A DNA stretch of 64,000 bases from Clostridia bacterium (GCA_017445115.1 JAFSUU010000019.1:124001-188000); one strand, 5' to 3'. Positions 26,594-36,561 are shown, numbered from the stretch's first letter. The notes: generated by a model not told the origin, from the sequence alone. Made by a program: numbers and translations.

Positions 26594-27311
26594 TTCTTAT
26601 TGTTCAAATATCAAATCCTCGCTGATATCGCTTCAGATAAAAAACGGATGCTGCCGCAAAACCGATTCATCACTTGAAGCTGCTTTTTCTAAGCCGTATG
26701 ATTTTTCTCTTGCAAAAAAGTGCGCCGAAAAGTTTAAGTGCGACGGATGCGCTCACGTTTTTTTGCGGCGGTGCTTCGTTTCATTCGGTACTGTGACTGA
26801 GCCTTCGAAAAGCTATCATCTTGAACTTTCTTTTCCCGAGTCTTCATTCAGAGATCTTGTTTTCGACGTCATAATCAAGTGCGGTATAGTTCCTAAGAAG
26901 GGGACAAGACGCAACAGGTTTACGATTTACTTCAAAAGCTCCGAGTCTATTGCGGATTTTCTTGCCGTTATAGGTGCCGTTGATGCGGTTTACGATTTGA
27001 TAAATCTTAAGCTTGTAAAAGAAGCGACAATAGGTATCAACCGGCAAAACAATTTTGAAGCGGCGAATCTGAAAAAGACCGTTAAAGCGAATGTTGCATA
27101 TATTGCCGACGTAAACTATTTAATTGAAAGCGGCAATTTCGACAGTCTCCCACCCGATCTCTATGAAACTGCAAGACTCAGGATCGAGAATGATACGGCT
27201 TCGATGGCTGAACTCGGAAGACTTCATTCGCCGTCGATCACTAAGTCCGGCGTTAAACACAGACTGGACAGAATATCGGAAATAACTGAGATCATAAAAA
27301 AGAAACATTGA
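26577..27311 (+). CDS. whiA: WhiA-like protein, internally shortened
   Basis: The product of about 244 residues keeps the WhiA N-terminal helix with the double cysteine (near 25-26), one LAGLIDADG-type repeat (HVFLRRCFVSFGTV, then SKSYHLELSF) and the C-terminal helix-turn-helix with SITKSGVKHRLDRISEI. Normal WhiA is about 315 residues with two repeats. About 70 residues, essentially the first repeat, are missing here. WhiA controls division and chromosome segregation in Gram-positives. rapZ and yvcK, usually between murB and whiA, are absent. The start is uncertain: ATG 26577 or TTG 26568, both inside murB. Confidence 0.85.
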   Translation: MEKKTDSYCSNIKSSLISLQIKNGCCRKTDSSLEAAFSKPYDFSLAKKCAEKFKCDGCAHVFLRRCFVSFGTVTEPSKSYHLELSFPESSFRDLVFDVIIKCGIVPKKGTRRNRFTIYFKSSESIADFLAVIGAVDAVYDLINLKLVKEATIGINRQNNFEAANLKKTVKANVAYIADVNYLIESGNFDSLPPDLYETARLRIENDTASMAELGRLHSPSITKSGVKHRLDRISEITEIIKKKH

Positions 27312-27328
27312 CCGAAAGGAGATACGGT

Positions 27329-30300
27329 ATGAGCGGATTCGTTCATTTACACCTGCACAGCGAATACAGCCTGCTCGATGGCGCATGCCGTATTTCCGAT
27401 ATACCTAAAGCGGCTTATGAAGCCGGACAAACAGCCGTAGCCGTCACTGACCACGGAAATATGTACGGCGCTGTCGCTTTCTACAAAGAGTGTAAGAAAT
27501 ACGGGGTGAAACCTATAATTGGCTGCGAGGTTTACGTTGCCGAAGGTTCAAGGCTCGATAAAACGAGAGAGAATGAAAGATATCATCTCGTACTTTTGGT
27601 CAAAAACGAAACCGGTTACAGAAACCTCTGCTACCTCGTTTCAAAAAGTTATTATGACGGCTTTTACGTTAAGCCGAGAATAGATCTTGATCTTCTTTTT
27701 GAACACAGCGAAGGACTGATAGTACTGTCAGCATGTCTTGCCGGTTATTTGCCGCAGAAGATACTTCAGGGAGCTTATGAAGACGCAAAACAAATGGCTC
27801 TTAAGATGAAAAGTGTCTTCGGCAAAGAGAATTACTATATAGAACTTCAGGATCACGGTCTTCCCGAAGATGCGAAAGTTACCGAGGGGCTTGTTTCTGT
27901 TGCCGACGAATGCGGGATCGAACTCGTTGCTACAAATGACGTTCACTATATCAAAAAGTCTGATGCAGAGTTTCAGGACATTCTGATGTGTATCCAGACT
28001 AATGAACTCGTTTCAAACGAACGTAAACTCGCATTTGCCACAAATGAGTATTATTTCAAGAATTATGACGAGATGAACTATCTCTTCGGAAAATATAAAA
28101 ATGCTGTATCGAACACCGGGAAGATCGCTTCAATGTGTTCGTTTGATTTTGATTTTTCAAAGCTTTATCTTCCGAGGTACGACGTACCGACCGGTTACAG
28201 TGCAGGGGAGTATCTTAAAAAGCTCGCGTTTGACGGGCTTGAAAGAAAGCTCTTTTCAAAAGAGATAGTTTGTAATTGCGAGGAACAAAAAAGAGCATAT
28301 ACCGACCGGATCAGTAACGAGCTTTCTGTTATAGACAAAATGGGCTATTCGGAGTATTTTCTGATAGTTTGGGATTTCGTAAGTTATGCTAAAGGACGAA
28401 AAATACCCGTCGGTCCCGGCAGAGGTTCCGGCGCGTCAAGTCTTGTCGCGTATCTGATCGGTATTACAGACGTGGATCCCGTAAAATATGACCTCATCTT
28501 CGAAAGCTTTCTTAACGTCGACAGAGTAAGTATGCCCGACTTCGACATAGATTTCGCGGATAACAGACGTGAAGAAGTGATAGATTATGTCAAGCAGAAA
28601 TACGGAGATGACAGAGTATCACAGATCACCTCGTTCGGTACTATTTCTGTCAGAGTAGCAATACGAGACGTCGGAAAAGCTCTCGGAATGTCGTACTCGG
28701 TTTGCGACAGAATTGCAAAAATGTTTCCCAGAGATAAAGCTTTTACACTCGCGGATGCGTTGAAGATACCGGGAATTTCAAGTTCGTATGACAGCGATCC
28801 GGAGATAAAGAAGCTGATCGACGTTTCTATCGCAATTTGCGGCATGCCGCGTCACGCCTCAACTCACGCAGCCGGCGTCGTGATAACGGACAGGCCGGTT
28901 TATGAATACGTACCTCTCGCTTCAAACGGCGATAATATGCTTACACAGTTCGATATGGACACTGTCGCCGAACTCGGACTATTGAAATTTGACTTTCTCG
29001 GTATAAGATATCTGACAGTTATCTCCGAGACGGAACGTCTTATTAGAAAATCAGTACCTTCATTTGATATCGAGAAAATACCTCTTGACGATGAAAAGAC
29101 TTATAAGCTTATATGCAGAGGGAACACGGAAGGCGTTTTTCAGATGAACGCCACTATAAAGCCGATGCTTCCGATGCTGAGGCCGGACTGCTTCGACGAT
29201 ATTATCGCAATAATGGCGCTTGACAGACCCGGTCCGATCAAAGCAGGTTCCGTTGAGTCGTACGCGTATAACAAACGCGACAGGTCAAGGATCAAATACG
29301 TCACGGACAAGCTTTCGCCGATACTTGATTCCACTTACGGCTGTCTTATATACACCGAACAGATCACACGTATTTTCAGAGATCTCGCGGGATATCCGTT
29401 CAGCAAAGCGGATAACGTCAGACGCGCTATCAAAAAGAAAAAGAGCGGCGTTCTTGAAGCTGAACGCGATCGGTTTATTAACGGCGCGGTGAGTAACGGG
29501 ATCGCAAAAGATGCCGCAGAAAAAATATTTACGGATATTGAGGGATTTTCAGATTACGCTTTCAATAAAAGCCACGCAACTTCATACGCATTTATAGCAT
29601 ATCGAACCGCGTATCTTAAAGCGCACTATCTGAAAGAGTATTATTGCTCGCTGATCTCGACCGAGAAAGACGTTTACGAGTTTATAAAAGAATTAAAGGG
29701 CTACGGTATCGGCGTATTGAATCCCGACGTTAACTACAGCGGCAAAGGGTTCAGTATTGAAGCCAACGCGATCAGATTCGGACTTCAGTCGATCTTCAGC
29801 GTAGGGCGTCCCTTGATCGATTTTATTATTAACGAACGTGAGTTTGGCGGACCGTATAAGTCGTTCGATGATTTTATTGTAAGAACGGAGAGATCCGATC
29901 TGACAAAGCGTCAGTATGAAATGCTTGTAAAAGCAGGCGCGCTCGATTCTCTCGGTATCAAAAGAAATTCTGCGCTCGCACTTACCGAAAAAGTATTTGA
30001 ATTCAGATCTACGCGTTCGGATCGCTCAAACGGGCAAATAGACCTGTTTTCAATGCTTGACGACGTAAAAACTGACTCAAGGTTTATAATTCCGGAGATG
30101 CCTGATCTCTCAACTGAACAAGTTCTTAAATACGAAAAAGAGAGCCTTGGTATTTATCTATCAGGGAGCGTACTCGACAGTTACTCGAATCATATTTTAT
30201 CACTGTCTCCTACTCCTATATTCAATGTTGCATCGTCCTCATTGTACGAAGACTCTGCGGATGATTCGATCGGTGACGGAGACAGGATAACGATTGTCGG

Positions 30301-30781
30301 CATTATAGATAAAATATCGAGAAAAAAGACAAAGCGCGGCGACCCGATGCTGTTTGTGACCGTAAGCGACGGCAGCGCGAGCATTGAGTGTATTGCTTTT
30401 GAAAAAACGATCGCTAAATATTCGCATCTGCTCGTAAATCAAAACGTTGTCGCTGTTTCGGGCACTGTATCCGTCAGAGAAGACGATGTGTCGCTTGTTG
30501 TGAGCTCTGTTTTACAGCTCAATGAAAATAACGCTGAGTCTGATGCTCATACGAGTACCGTCTATATCAAGATCGACGACGTGGGAACCGAGCTGTACAG
30601 AAAGATCAAATCATTCGCTCTGCCGTACGTCGGAGAAACTCCTGTTGTCTTTTACCTTTCGGATAAGAAAAAGTATGTGAAAGAGAAGGGCTTTTTCGTC
30701 GACCTTTCAGACGAGTTCGTCTCAGATCTTCGCGCCATCGCCGGTGACGACGCTGTTGTAATCAAAGATCAACCGGTGTAG
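27329..30781 (+). CDS. dnaE: DNA polymerase III alpha subunit DnaE
   Basis: This is a replicative polymerase of about 1150 residues. It has the N-terminal PHP domain (HLHLHSEYSLLDG), a C-family polymerase core with the catalytic PDFDIDF near 400, the GRGSGASSLVAYL motif, a helix-hairpin-helix region and a C-terminal OB fold (about 990-1060). It lacks the exonuclease domain of PolC. The ATG at 27329 has AAAGGAG at good spacing; an upstream TTG is less likely. The end overlaps the convergent bofC-like gene by 13 bases. Confidence 0.97.
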   Translation: MSGFVHLHLHSEYSLLDGACRISDIPKAAYEAGQTAVAVTDHGNMYGAVAFYKECKKYGVKPIIGCEVYVAEGSRLDKTRENERYHLVLLVKNETGYRNLCYLVSKSYYDGFYVKPRIDLDLLFEHSEGLIVLSACLAGYLPQKILQGAYEDAKQMALKMKSVFGKENYYIELQDHGLPEDAKVTEGLVSVADECGIELVATNDVHYIKKSDAEFQDILMCIQTNELVSNERKLAFATNEYYFKNYDEMNYLFGKYKNAVSNTGKIASMCSFDFDFSKLYLPRYDVPTGYSAGEYLKKLAFDGLERKLFSKEIVCNCEEQKRAYTDRISNELSVIDKMGYSEYFLIVWDFVSYAKGRKIPVGPGRGSGASSLVAYLIGITDVDPVKYDLIFESFLNVDRVSMPDFDIDFADNRREEVIDYVKQKYGDDRVSQITSFGTISVRVAIRDVGKALGMSYSVCDRIAKMFPRDKAFTLADALKIPGISSSYDSDPEIKKLIDVSIAICGMPRHASTHAAGVVITDRPVYEYVPLASNGDNMLTQFDMDTVAELGLLKFDFLGIRYLTVISETERLIRKSVPSFDIEKIPLDDEKTYKLICRGNTEGVFQMNATIKPMLPMLRPDCFDDIIAIMALDRPGPIKAGSVESYAYNKRDRSRIKYVTDKLSPILDSTYGCLIYTEQITRIFRDLAGYPFSKADNVRRAIKKKKSGVLEAERDRFINGAVSNGIAKDAAEKIFTDIEGFSDYAFNKSHATSYAFIAYRTAYLKAHYLKEYYCSLISTEKDVYEFIKELKGYGIGVLNPDVNYSGKGFSIEANAIRFGLQSIFSVGRPLIDFIINEREFGGPYKSFDDFIVRTERSDLTKRQYEMLVKAGALDSLGIKRNSALALTEKVFEFRSTRSDRSNGQIDLFSMLDDVKTDSRFIIPEMPDLSTEQVLKYEKESLGIYLSGSVLDSYSNHILSLSPTPIFNVASSSLYEDSADDSIGDGDRITIVGIIDKISRKKTKRGDPMLFVTVSDGSASIECIAFEKTIAKYSHLLVNQNVVAVSGTVSVREDDVSLVVSSVLQLNENNAESDAHTSTVYIKIDDVGTELYRKIKSFALPYVGETPVVFYLSDKKKYVKEKGFFVDLSDEFVSDLRAIAGDDAVVIKDQPV

Positions 30782-31095
30782 TCTTGTATTACGCTTTCGA
30801 TGTTATCGCTTTTGATTGTGAAGCCTGACTTCAGCATTGCTTTATCGGACTCAGGCAGCGTGAACGTGAAAACGTCAATTATTTTGTACGGCGTTTCTTC
30901 ATCGTTTTTGAACAGCCCGATCTTTTCATTGTATTCTTTGACTGTTATATACTCGTTTTCAGTATTCCCGGAATATACCGGCGTCACGTCTGCAGGGACC
31001 GGGTCGGTCGTCTCTTTTAATAAAAACTTCAAAGGGACTATTACGGCTGAAAACAGCACTGAGGCGGCAATCAATAAAAGGATATATTTCTTCAT
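30769..31095 (-). CDS. Small membrane-anchored protein with BofC C-terminal-like domain
   Basis: The 108-residue product has an N-terminal membrane anchor or signal (about 3-24), a short linker, then a domain of about 60 residues with EYITVKEYNEKIGLF, TPYKIIDVFTFTLPESDKAMLKSGF and a terminal IQDYTG. This pattern resembles the C-terminal domain of BofC, which restrains SpoIVB signalling in Bacillus, and small clostridial relatives. Assignment is from remembered pattern, not a search. The ATG at 31095 has AGGT nearby; a longer start at 31143 has none. It runs tail-to-tail into dnaE. Confidence 0.65.
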   Translation of the reverse strand: MKKYILLLIAASVLFSAVIVPLKFLLKETTDPVPADVTPVYSGNTENEYITVKEYNEKIGLFKNDEETPYKIIDVFTFTLPESDKAMLKSGFTIKSDNIESVIQDYTG

Positions 31096-31150
31096 TTTTA
31101 ATACCTGTTTAATAAAATTTTTGATTGTTAATATTATGTCCAAAAATAAG

Positions 31151-31159
31151 TGGTATTAT
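31151..31159 (+). promoter_or_regulatory. Possible extended -10 promoter for the penicillin-binding protein gene
   Basis: TGG followed by TATTAT fits an extended -10 element. No good -35 hexamer lies 17 bases upstream, so confidence is low. Confidence 0.3.
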
Positions 31160-31230
31160 ATTAAAGTAAATTAATGCATTTTCTGAGCGTTAGCTCTGTA
31201 CGAAGTTTATTAAGAGAGGAAGCATATAAT

Positions 31231-33927
31231 TTGACAAACCAGGCATTAAACGGTTCGACCGGTCCCGGAAGCAATAAAGAGAAGATCAAGCACGGGTTTA
31301 TGATCGCGGGCAGAGTGCTTTTCAGAGTCTTTTCGATCGCTTTGAACGTCATCCTGACAGTTCTTCTGATCGCGATGATAACAGGCGTTATTGTCGGTAC
31401 GGTCTTTGCAATGTATATAAAGAATTATATCGATCCTACTATCGATCCCTCGCTGCTTATAACGCGCGGGACCGACACTACGACGCGCCTCTATTACACC
31501 GAGTACGAAACCGAGGATGACCGTATCCTTGGCGTCGGAAAAGACATTGAGATCGAAAATCAGCGTCTTTACGGCTCAGACAACAGTATCTGGGCATCTT
31601 ACGATCAATTTCCTCAGTATCTGATCGATGCGTTTATTTCGATCGAGGATCACAGATTCTTGTCTCACAACGGAGTTGACTGGATCCGAACGTCAAGCGC
31701 CATTCTCGGATTTTTCTTCGGGGAAGGCAACTACGGAGGCTCAACCATTACTCAGCAGCTCATTAAAAACCTTACCGGAGATGATGAACCAACCATCCAG
31801 CGAAAGGTTGAAGAGATCTTCAGAGCTCTCGATCTTGAAAAGAAGCTCGATAAAACGGAGATCCTCGAGCTTTATCTCAACGTTGTATTCCTTTCAAACA
31901 ACTGTACCGGCGTTCAGGCTGCCGCTAACTTCTATTTCGGAAAGGACGTAAGCGAGCTCGATCTTGTCGAGTGCGCGTCCCTTGCGGCAATAGTCAAGAA
32001 CCCCTCAAAATATGAACCTCTCCGTCATGACGTTGTAATGTACGTTGACGAGGAGACCGGTCTTGAGAAGGAAGACGGCAACAGAAAGAGAAGAAACGAC
32101 GTTATATGGACGATGTGGAAGCAGGGCAGGATCACCGAAGCCGAGTATGAAGAGGCAACGTCGACCGACATCGTAGTTGTAGCAAACAGCGGAAACAGTT
32201 CGCTCGTAAGGGAAGTAAATTCCTGGTATACTGACGCTGTTTTCAACGACGTAAAGAGCGCTCTCATGGATGAGTACGGGTATTCCGACTACGTTGCGAG
32301 TATGATGATCTATAACGGCGGTCTTCAGATCTATACCGCAATGGATTATGAAATTCAGCAGACGCTTGAATACGTTTACGAGCACGACGATGAAGCGAGC
32401 GGCTTTTTCGATCACGCATCGAGCGCCGAACAGCCGGAATCGGCAATGGTAATATGCGATCCGTACACCGGCGACGTGCTTGCTCTTGTCGGCGGACGCG
32501 GCGAAAAGACGCAGAACAGGATCCTCAACAGGGCAACTATGACAAAGAGACCGCCCGGATCATCTATCAAGCCGATCTCTGTTTACGGTCCTGCTCTTGA
32601 TATAGGTTATATCACGTATGGTACTGTCATTGACGATACGCCGGTCACGTTCAACGGAACGACTCCGTATCCTAAGAACGCGCCGAACTGGTACAACGGC
32701 CTTACTACTATCCATGAGGCGATCAAGGTCTCTAAGAACACCGTTGCTATGAAGACTCTTGATATGCTCGGGATTGACAATTCGTTTGATTTTCTGCGTG
32801 ATAAACTTCAGATCAACAGCGTTCTCGAGTCTAAAGAAACGTCATGGGGAACGATAGTAACGGATAAGGCTCCGGCGCCGCTATCCCTCGGTCAGCTTTC
32901 ATACGGACTTACGGTGCAAGAGATCACAAACGCATATTCTATATTCGTTAATAACGGTATCTTTTCCAAGTCCCGACTTTGGACGAGAGTAACTGATAAT
33001 AACGGTAATATTATCCTCGACAATCCTATTGAACAGCAACCTGTAATAAGCTCGCAGACGGCGACTATTATGACAAAGATGCTGCAGGAAGTCACCTCGC
33101 AGGGAACTGCTTCAGGCATCACTTTAAGATGGGATATAGATTGCGCTGGTAAGACCGGTACGACACAGGAAGACTACGACAGATGGTTCGTAGGCTTCAC
33201 GCCGTATTACGTCGGAGGCGTATGGTTCGGTTATGACCTTAACCAGTCGCTCAGCGAGTTTTATGATAACCCGGCAGTTTTCCTTTGGGACAGAGTTATG
33301 CAAATACTTCATAAGAAGTATATTGATAACGCCGAAAATGAACCTATAAAAGAGTTCGTTGACGCTCCCGGAGTCATACAGTGTACCTATTGTAAGGATT
33401 CCGGAATGCTTATGAGTGAGGCTTGTTATGCCGATCCGCGCGGTGACCGTTCGGAAGTCGGTTACTTTACTGAAGCTACTAAGCCGACGGAAGAGTGCAA
33501 CGTTCATAAGCTCGTAAACTACTGTACAAGCGGTCACGGCATCGCCGGTCCGGATTGTCCTGAAAAAGACGTAAAACAGGTCGGTCTTCTCAATCTTGAC
33601 AGAAGTTTTGACTATCAGGTTTATATCAAAGACGCGCAATATACCTGCCGCGACGGTAAATTTGTTCCTACAAAGGCTCAGAATCTGCCGTATTATCAGC
33701 CGCTGCTTGGTGAGCACAAGTATTCCGGTATAAGCGAAGAGACGAAGCAGTATAACTCCTACTGTACGGTCCACACGAATTTCGACAAGCTCGAGCATCC
33801 GGAGAAGTATACTACCGCAGCAGTTACTACTGAATCGTCTGTTGTAACTGAGACGGACGCCGCGACGACCGATGAAGTCAATACGGAAACTGAGACTGAT
33901 ACCGAAACGGCAAAAGAACAGAATTGA
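31231..33927 (+). CDS. Class A penicillin-binding protein (PBP1A-type transglycosylase/transpeptidase)
   Basis: A bifunctional peptidoglycan synthase of about 898 residues. After a short cytoplasmic end and one membrane helix comes the GT51 transglycosylase domain (IEDHRFLSHNGVD, GGSTITQQLIKN, KTEILELYLN). The transpeptidase domain follows with SSIK, SKN and KTGTT motifs. The C-terminal region has several cysteines (CTYCKDSG and others) and ends in a Thr/Glu-rich tail of about 35 residues. TTG 31231 is preferred because GAGAGGA precedes it; an in-frame ATG at 31174 lacks a ribosome-binding site. Confidence 0.94.
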   Translation: MTNQALNGSTGPGSNKEKIKHGFMIAGRVLFRVFSIALNVILTVLLIAMITGVIVGTVFAMYIKNYIDPTIDPSLLITRGTDTTTRLYYTEYETEDDRILGVGKDIEIENQRLYGSDNSIWASYDQFPQYLIDAFISIEDHRFLSHNGVDWIRTSSAILGFFFGEGNYGGSTITQQLIKNLTGDDEPTIQRKVEEIFRALDLEKKLDKTEILELYLNVVFLSNNCTGVQAAANFYFGKDVSELDLVECASLAAIVKNPSKYEPLRHDVVMYVDEETGLEKEDGNRKRRNDVIWTMWKQGRITEAEYEEATSTDIVVVANSGNSSLVREVNSWYTDAVFNDVKSALMDEYGYSDYVASMMIYNGGLQIYTAMDYEIQQTLEYVYEHDDEASGFFDHASSAEQPESAMVICDPYTGDVLALVGGRGEKTQNRILNRATMTKRPPGSSIKPISVYGPALDIGYITYGTVIDDTPVTFNGTTPYPKNAPNWYNGLTTIHEAIKVSKNTVAMKTLDMLGIDNSFDFLRDKLQINSVLESKETSWGTIVTDKAPAPLSLGQLSYGLTVQEITNAYSIFVNNGIFSKSRLWTRVTDNNGNIILDNPIEQQPVISSQTATIMTKMLQEVTSQGTASGITLRWDIDCAGKTGTTQEDYDRWFVGFTPYYVGGVWFGYDLNQSLSEFYDNPAVFLWDRVMQILHKKYIDNAENEPIKEFVDAPGVIQCTYCKDSGMLMSEACYADPRGDRSEVGYFTEATKPTEECNVHKLVNYCTSGHGIAGPDCPEKDVKQVGLLNLDRSFDYQVYIKDAQYTCRDGKFVPTKAQNLPYYQPLLGEHKYSGISEETKQYNSYCTVHTNFDKLEHPEKYTTAAVTTESSVVTETDAATTDEVNTETETDTETAKEQN

Positions 33928-33951
33928 TCGTTTTGACCTTTCAATCCGTTC

Positions 33952-33980
33952 TTGACAATCCGATATAAATGTACTATACT
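33952..33980 (+). promoter_or_regulatory. Consensus SigA promoter for the lipoprotein gene
   Basis: TTGACA (33952-33957), 17 bases, TATACT (33975-33980). Start expected near 33987, giving a leader of about 22 bases that holds TTGGAGG. Confidence 0.88.
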
Positions 33981-34009
33981 TTATATACAATAAATACTTG
34001 GAGGCAATT

Positions 34010-34513
34010 ATGAAATTAACAAGAATTTTTGCTGCGGTTATAGTAGCTGTAATGATCCTTTCCGCTTTTGCAGGATGCGGCAATAAAGTCGTATCAAAAG
34101 TCCATATCCAGTTTATCGTCACTGTTGACGAAAACGGTAATGAGCTCGACGAAGACAAGATCATCGGCGAAACGGACGTTGAGGTCGAAGGCACTACGAG
34201 CAACCCTCCGACAGTTCTGAAGGCTGCTCAGATCGCTCTTACAAAGCTTTCCTATGAAGACGGTTATGAAACGACTTCAGACGGATACAGCATCGCCCGC
34301 ATCAGAACTTATGCTGAACACCAGGAGACCGATGACGAGAAAGGTTACTACAGATACTGGGATGCTTATATCAACGGTGAACGTTCGACGTCCGGCAGAC
34401 AGAGCGAAACTCCCATATACAATAATGATACGCTCGTTTTCAAGTATATCAGCTCTTCGACACCGCGTGAAGACAATAAAAAGTATATAGACGAATCAGA
34501 ATCCGCTGAATAA
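34010..34513 (+). CDS. Secreted lipoprotein with DUF4430/transcobalamin-like domain
   Basis: The 167-residue product has a lipoprotein signal with lipobox LSAFAGC (Cys 23). The mature part carries a pattern like DUF4430 or transcobalamin C-terminal domains: a central helix with TVLKAAQIALTKL, then YRYWDAYINGE and a final DTLVFKYI strand. In other proteins such domains occur in surface or cobalamin-binding proteins; I cannot name a ligand here. The ATG at 34010 follows GGAGG. It is a single-gene unit with its own consensus promoter and terminator. Confidence 0.75.
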   Translation: MKLTRIFAAVIVAVMILSAFAGCGNKVVSKVHIQFIVTVDENGNELDEDKIIGETDVEVEGTTSNPPTVLKAAQIALTKLSYEDGYETTSDGYSIARIRTYAEHQETDDEKGYYRYWDAYINGERSTSGRQSETPIYNNDTLVFKYISSSTPREDNKKYIDESESAE

Positions 34514-34530
34514 TATCACACTATAGTATA

Positions 34531-34562
34531 AAAAAACAGACCGTTTGCACGGTCTGTTTTTT
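34531..34562. terminator. Bidirectional terminator between the lipoprotein gene and clpX
   Basis: A run of A, CAGACCG, TTTGCA, CGGTCTG, then a run of T. The symmetric A and T runs let it serve both converging transcripts. Confidence 0.88.
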
Positions 34563-34572
34563 AATTCTAAAA

Positions 34573-35856
34573 CTAAGCAGTTGCGTCTTTCGTCTCCGCC
34601 GGTACTTCTTTTGTTATGAGTTCCGGAGGCTCGTTGCCGAGCACTGTTTCTTTTGTGATCAATATTTTACCGACATCTTTGCGGGAAGGAAGTTTATACA
34701 TTATATCCGTCATAATGTCTTCAAGTATCGAACGAAGACCTCTTGCGCCGGTGTTCCTTTCGATCGCAAGTGAAGCGACCGCTTCAAGCGCGTCTTTTTC
34801 AAATTCAAGATCAGCGCCGTCCATACCGATAAGCTTTTTATACTGCTTTACAAGCGAATTTTTAGGCTCGGTCAGAATTCTTATCAGTGCTTCTTCGTCT
34901 AAAGAATCAAGCCCTACGATGACCGGAAGTCTTCCTACAAGCTCCGGGATCAGCCCGAATTTTACAATGTCGTGCGGTACGATCTCGCGGAAGATCTTTG
35001 ACTTTTCTTTTTCTTCTTTTGTCTTGATCTCGCCGACATATCCTATCGTTGAACCGCCTTTACGCTTCTCAACGATCTTGTCGATCGTATCAAAAGCGCC
35101 GCCGCAGATAAACAGAATATTCTTTGTGTCGATCTTGATGAATTCCTGGTTGGGATGCTTTCTTCCGCCTTGAGGAGGTACGTTTGCAACAGTTCCTTCA
35201 AGGATCTTCAGAAGCGCCTGCTGTACGCCTTCTCCGGATACGTCGCGCGTTATAGAACGGTTTTCACTTCTGCGCGCGATCTTATCTATTTCATCGATAT
35301 AGATTATGCCTTGCTCTGCGCGGTCGATATCGTAGTCAGCCGCCTGTATCAGACGGAGCAGAATATTCTCGACGTCTTCACCAACGTAGCCGGCTTCTGT
35401 CAGCGTCGTTGCGTCTGCGATCGCAAACGGAACTCCGAGGCTCTTTGCAAGAGTTTGGGCAAGATAGGTTTTTCCCGATCCGGTCGGTCCGATCAACAGC
35501 ACGTTGCTTTTCTGAAGCTCAACGTCGTCGCCGTCATCTTTTGTTTTGAGTCTTTTGTAGTGATTGTATACAGCGACAGCCAAAGCTATTTTTGCTCTGT
35601 CTTGCCCTATAACGTACTCGTCAAGATTCTTTTTGATCTCTTCGGGAGTTGTGAGCTTAAAGTCACTTCCTATTGTTTCCGAATCGTGTTTTTCGTTTTC
35701 AAGTGAAAACTCTTCGACTATCGAATTGCATATATCCACGCATTCGTTGCAGATATAAACGCCGGTAGGGGAGGGGATCAAAAACGTGACGTCGGGATCG
35801 CTTTCGCTTCTTCCGCAAAAACTGCATTTTGCGGGTTTATCGGTTTTGTTAGCCAT
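34573..35856 (-). CDS. clpX: ATP-dependent Clp protease ATP-binding subunit ClpX
   Basis: ClpX is the AAA+ unfoldase that feeds substrates to ClpP. The 427-residue product has an N-terminal zinc-binding domain (CSFCGRS, then CNECVDIC), Walker A GPTGSGKT near 127, Walker B with IIYIDEIDK near 190, the GGA(F) pore and IGF/RKH-type loops downstream, and a sensor 2 arginine region ([10 protein letters not shown]). GAAAGGA precedes the ATG. It follows clpP by 20 bases and ends at a shared terminator. Confidence 0.98.
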   Translation of the reverse strand: MANKTDKPAKCSFCGRSESDPDVTFLIPSPTGVYICNECVDICNSIVEEFSLENEKHDSETIGSDFKLTTPEEIKKNLDEYVIGQDRAKIALAVAVYNHYKRLKTKDDGDDVELQKSNVLLIGPTGSGKTYLAQTLAKSLGVPFAIADATTLTEAGYVGEDVENILLRLIQAADYDIDRAEQGIIYIDEIDKIARRSENRSITRDVSGEGVQQALLKILEGTVANVPPQGGRKHPNQEFIKIDTKNILFICGGAFDTIDKIVEKRKGGSTIGYVGEIKTKEEKEKSKIFREIVPHDIVKFGLIPELVGRLPVIVGLDSLDEEALIRILTEPKNSLVKQYKKLIGMDGADLEFEKDALEAVASLAIERNTGARGLRSILEDIMTDIMYKLPSRKDVGKILITKETVLGNEPPELITKEVPAETKDATA

Positions 35857-35876
35857 CTTGATTCCTTTCGGGTGAA

Positions 35877-36479
35877 TTATGCGCGTTTATCAAACACTTT
35901 ATCAATGAGTCCGAACTCAAATGCCTCTTGCGCCGTCATATAATGGTCGCGCTCGCATGCATCGTGCATCTCCTCGTAAGTATGCCCGCTGTTTTCAGCC
36001 ATGATGCGTTCAAGCTTTTCTCTTGTCTTGAGCATGTGATCCGCATGGATCTGAATGTCTGTTTGCTGTCCGCTCAAACCGCCGAGGAGAGGCTGGTGTA
36101 TCAAAATTTCGCTGTTGGGAAGCGCAATTCTTTTACCTTTAGCTCCTGCAGAGAGAAGGAAAGCGCCCATGCTCGCTGCCATACCTACGCAGATAGTTGA
36201 GACGTCGCATTTGATATAATTCATTGTGTCGTAAATAGCCATACCGTCGGATATCGAACCTCCGGGGCTGTTGATGTACAGTGAAACGTCTTTTTCCGGA
36301 TCCTGCGCTTCAAGGAACAGAAGCTGAGCTACAACGAGAGACGCTGTGACATGATTTATCTCGTCTGCAAGAAATACGATACGGTCGTTAAGAAGACGAG
36401 AGAATATATCGTAAGAGCGTTCGCCTCTGCTTGTTTGCTCTATTACCATCGGGACGAGTGAATCAAACATTTCTTTCAT
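35877..36479 (-). CDS. clpP: ATP-dependent Clp protease proteolytic subunit ClpP
   Basis: ClpP forms the tetradecameric serine protease chamber. The 200-residue product has the catalytic serine in [14 protein letters not shown] near 102, the histidine in EILIHQP near 127 and the aspartate region [11 protein letters not shown] near 175. The N-terminal processing region is short. Middle gene of tig-clpP-clpX; a 10-pair hairpin lies between tig and clpP. Confidence 0.98.
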   Translation of the reverse strand: MKEMFDSLVPMVIEQTSRGERSYDIFSRLLNDRIVFLADEINHVTASLVVAQLLFLEAQDPEKDVSLYINSPGGSISDGMAIYDTMNYIKCDVSTICVGMAASMGAFLLSAGAKGKRIALPNSEILIHQPLLGGLSGQQTDIQIHADHMLKTREKLERIMAENSGHTYEEMHDACERDHYMTAQEAFEFGLIDKVFDKRA

Positions 36480-36535
36480 TGTTATACCTCTTTCGTTATT
36501 TTATGTGTGTTTCTTAAATCTGTTGATTTATTATT

Positions 36536-36561
36536 ATACCGCTACTTTTAGGTAGCGGTAT
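36536..36561 (-). promoter_or_regulatory. Perfect 10-pair hairpin between tig and clpP
   Basis: ATACCGCTAC and GTAGCGGTAT flank a six-base loop. On the minus strand the hairpin is followed by TAATAATAAAT, not a U-run, so it is a poor terminator. It may be an RNA processing or stability element that sets clpP against tig levels; this is inference. Confidence 0.45.

Noticed and set aside
36533..36538. TATAAT on the minus strand as a clpP promoter
   Set aside because: It lies at the edge of the hairpin, has no -35 at 16 to 18 bases and no TG extension. The genes appear to be read from the tig promoter.
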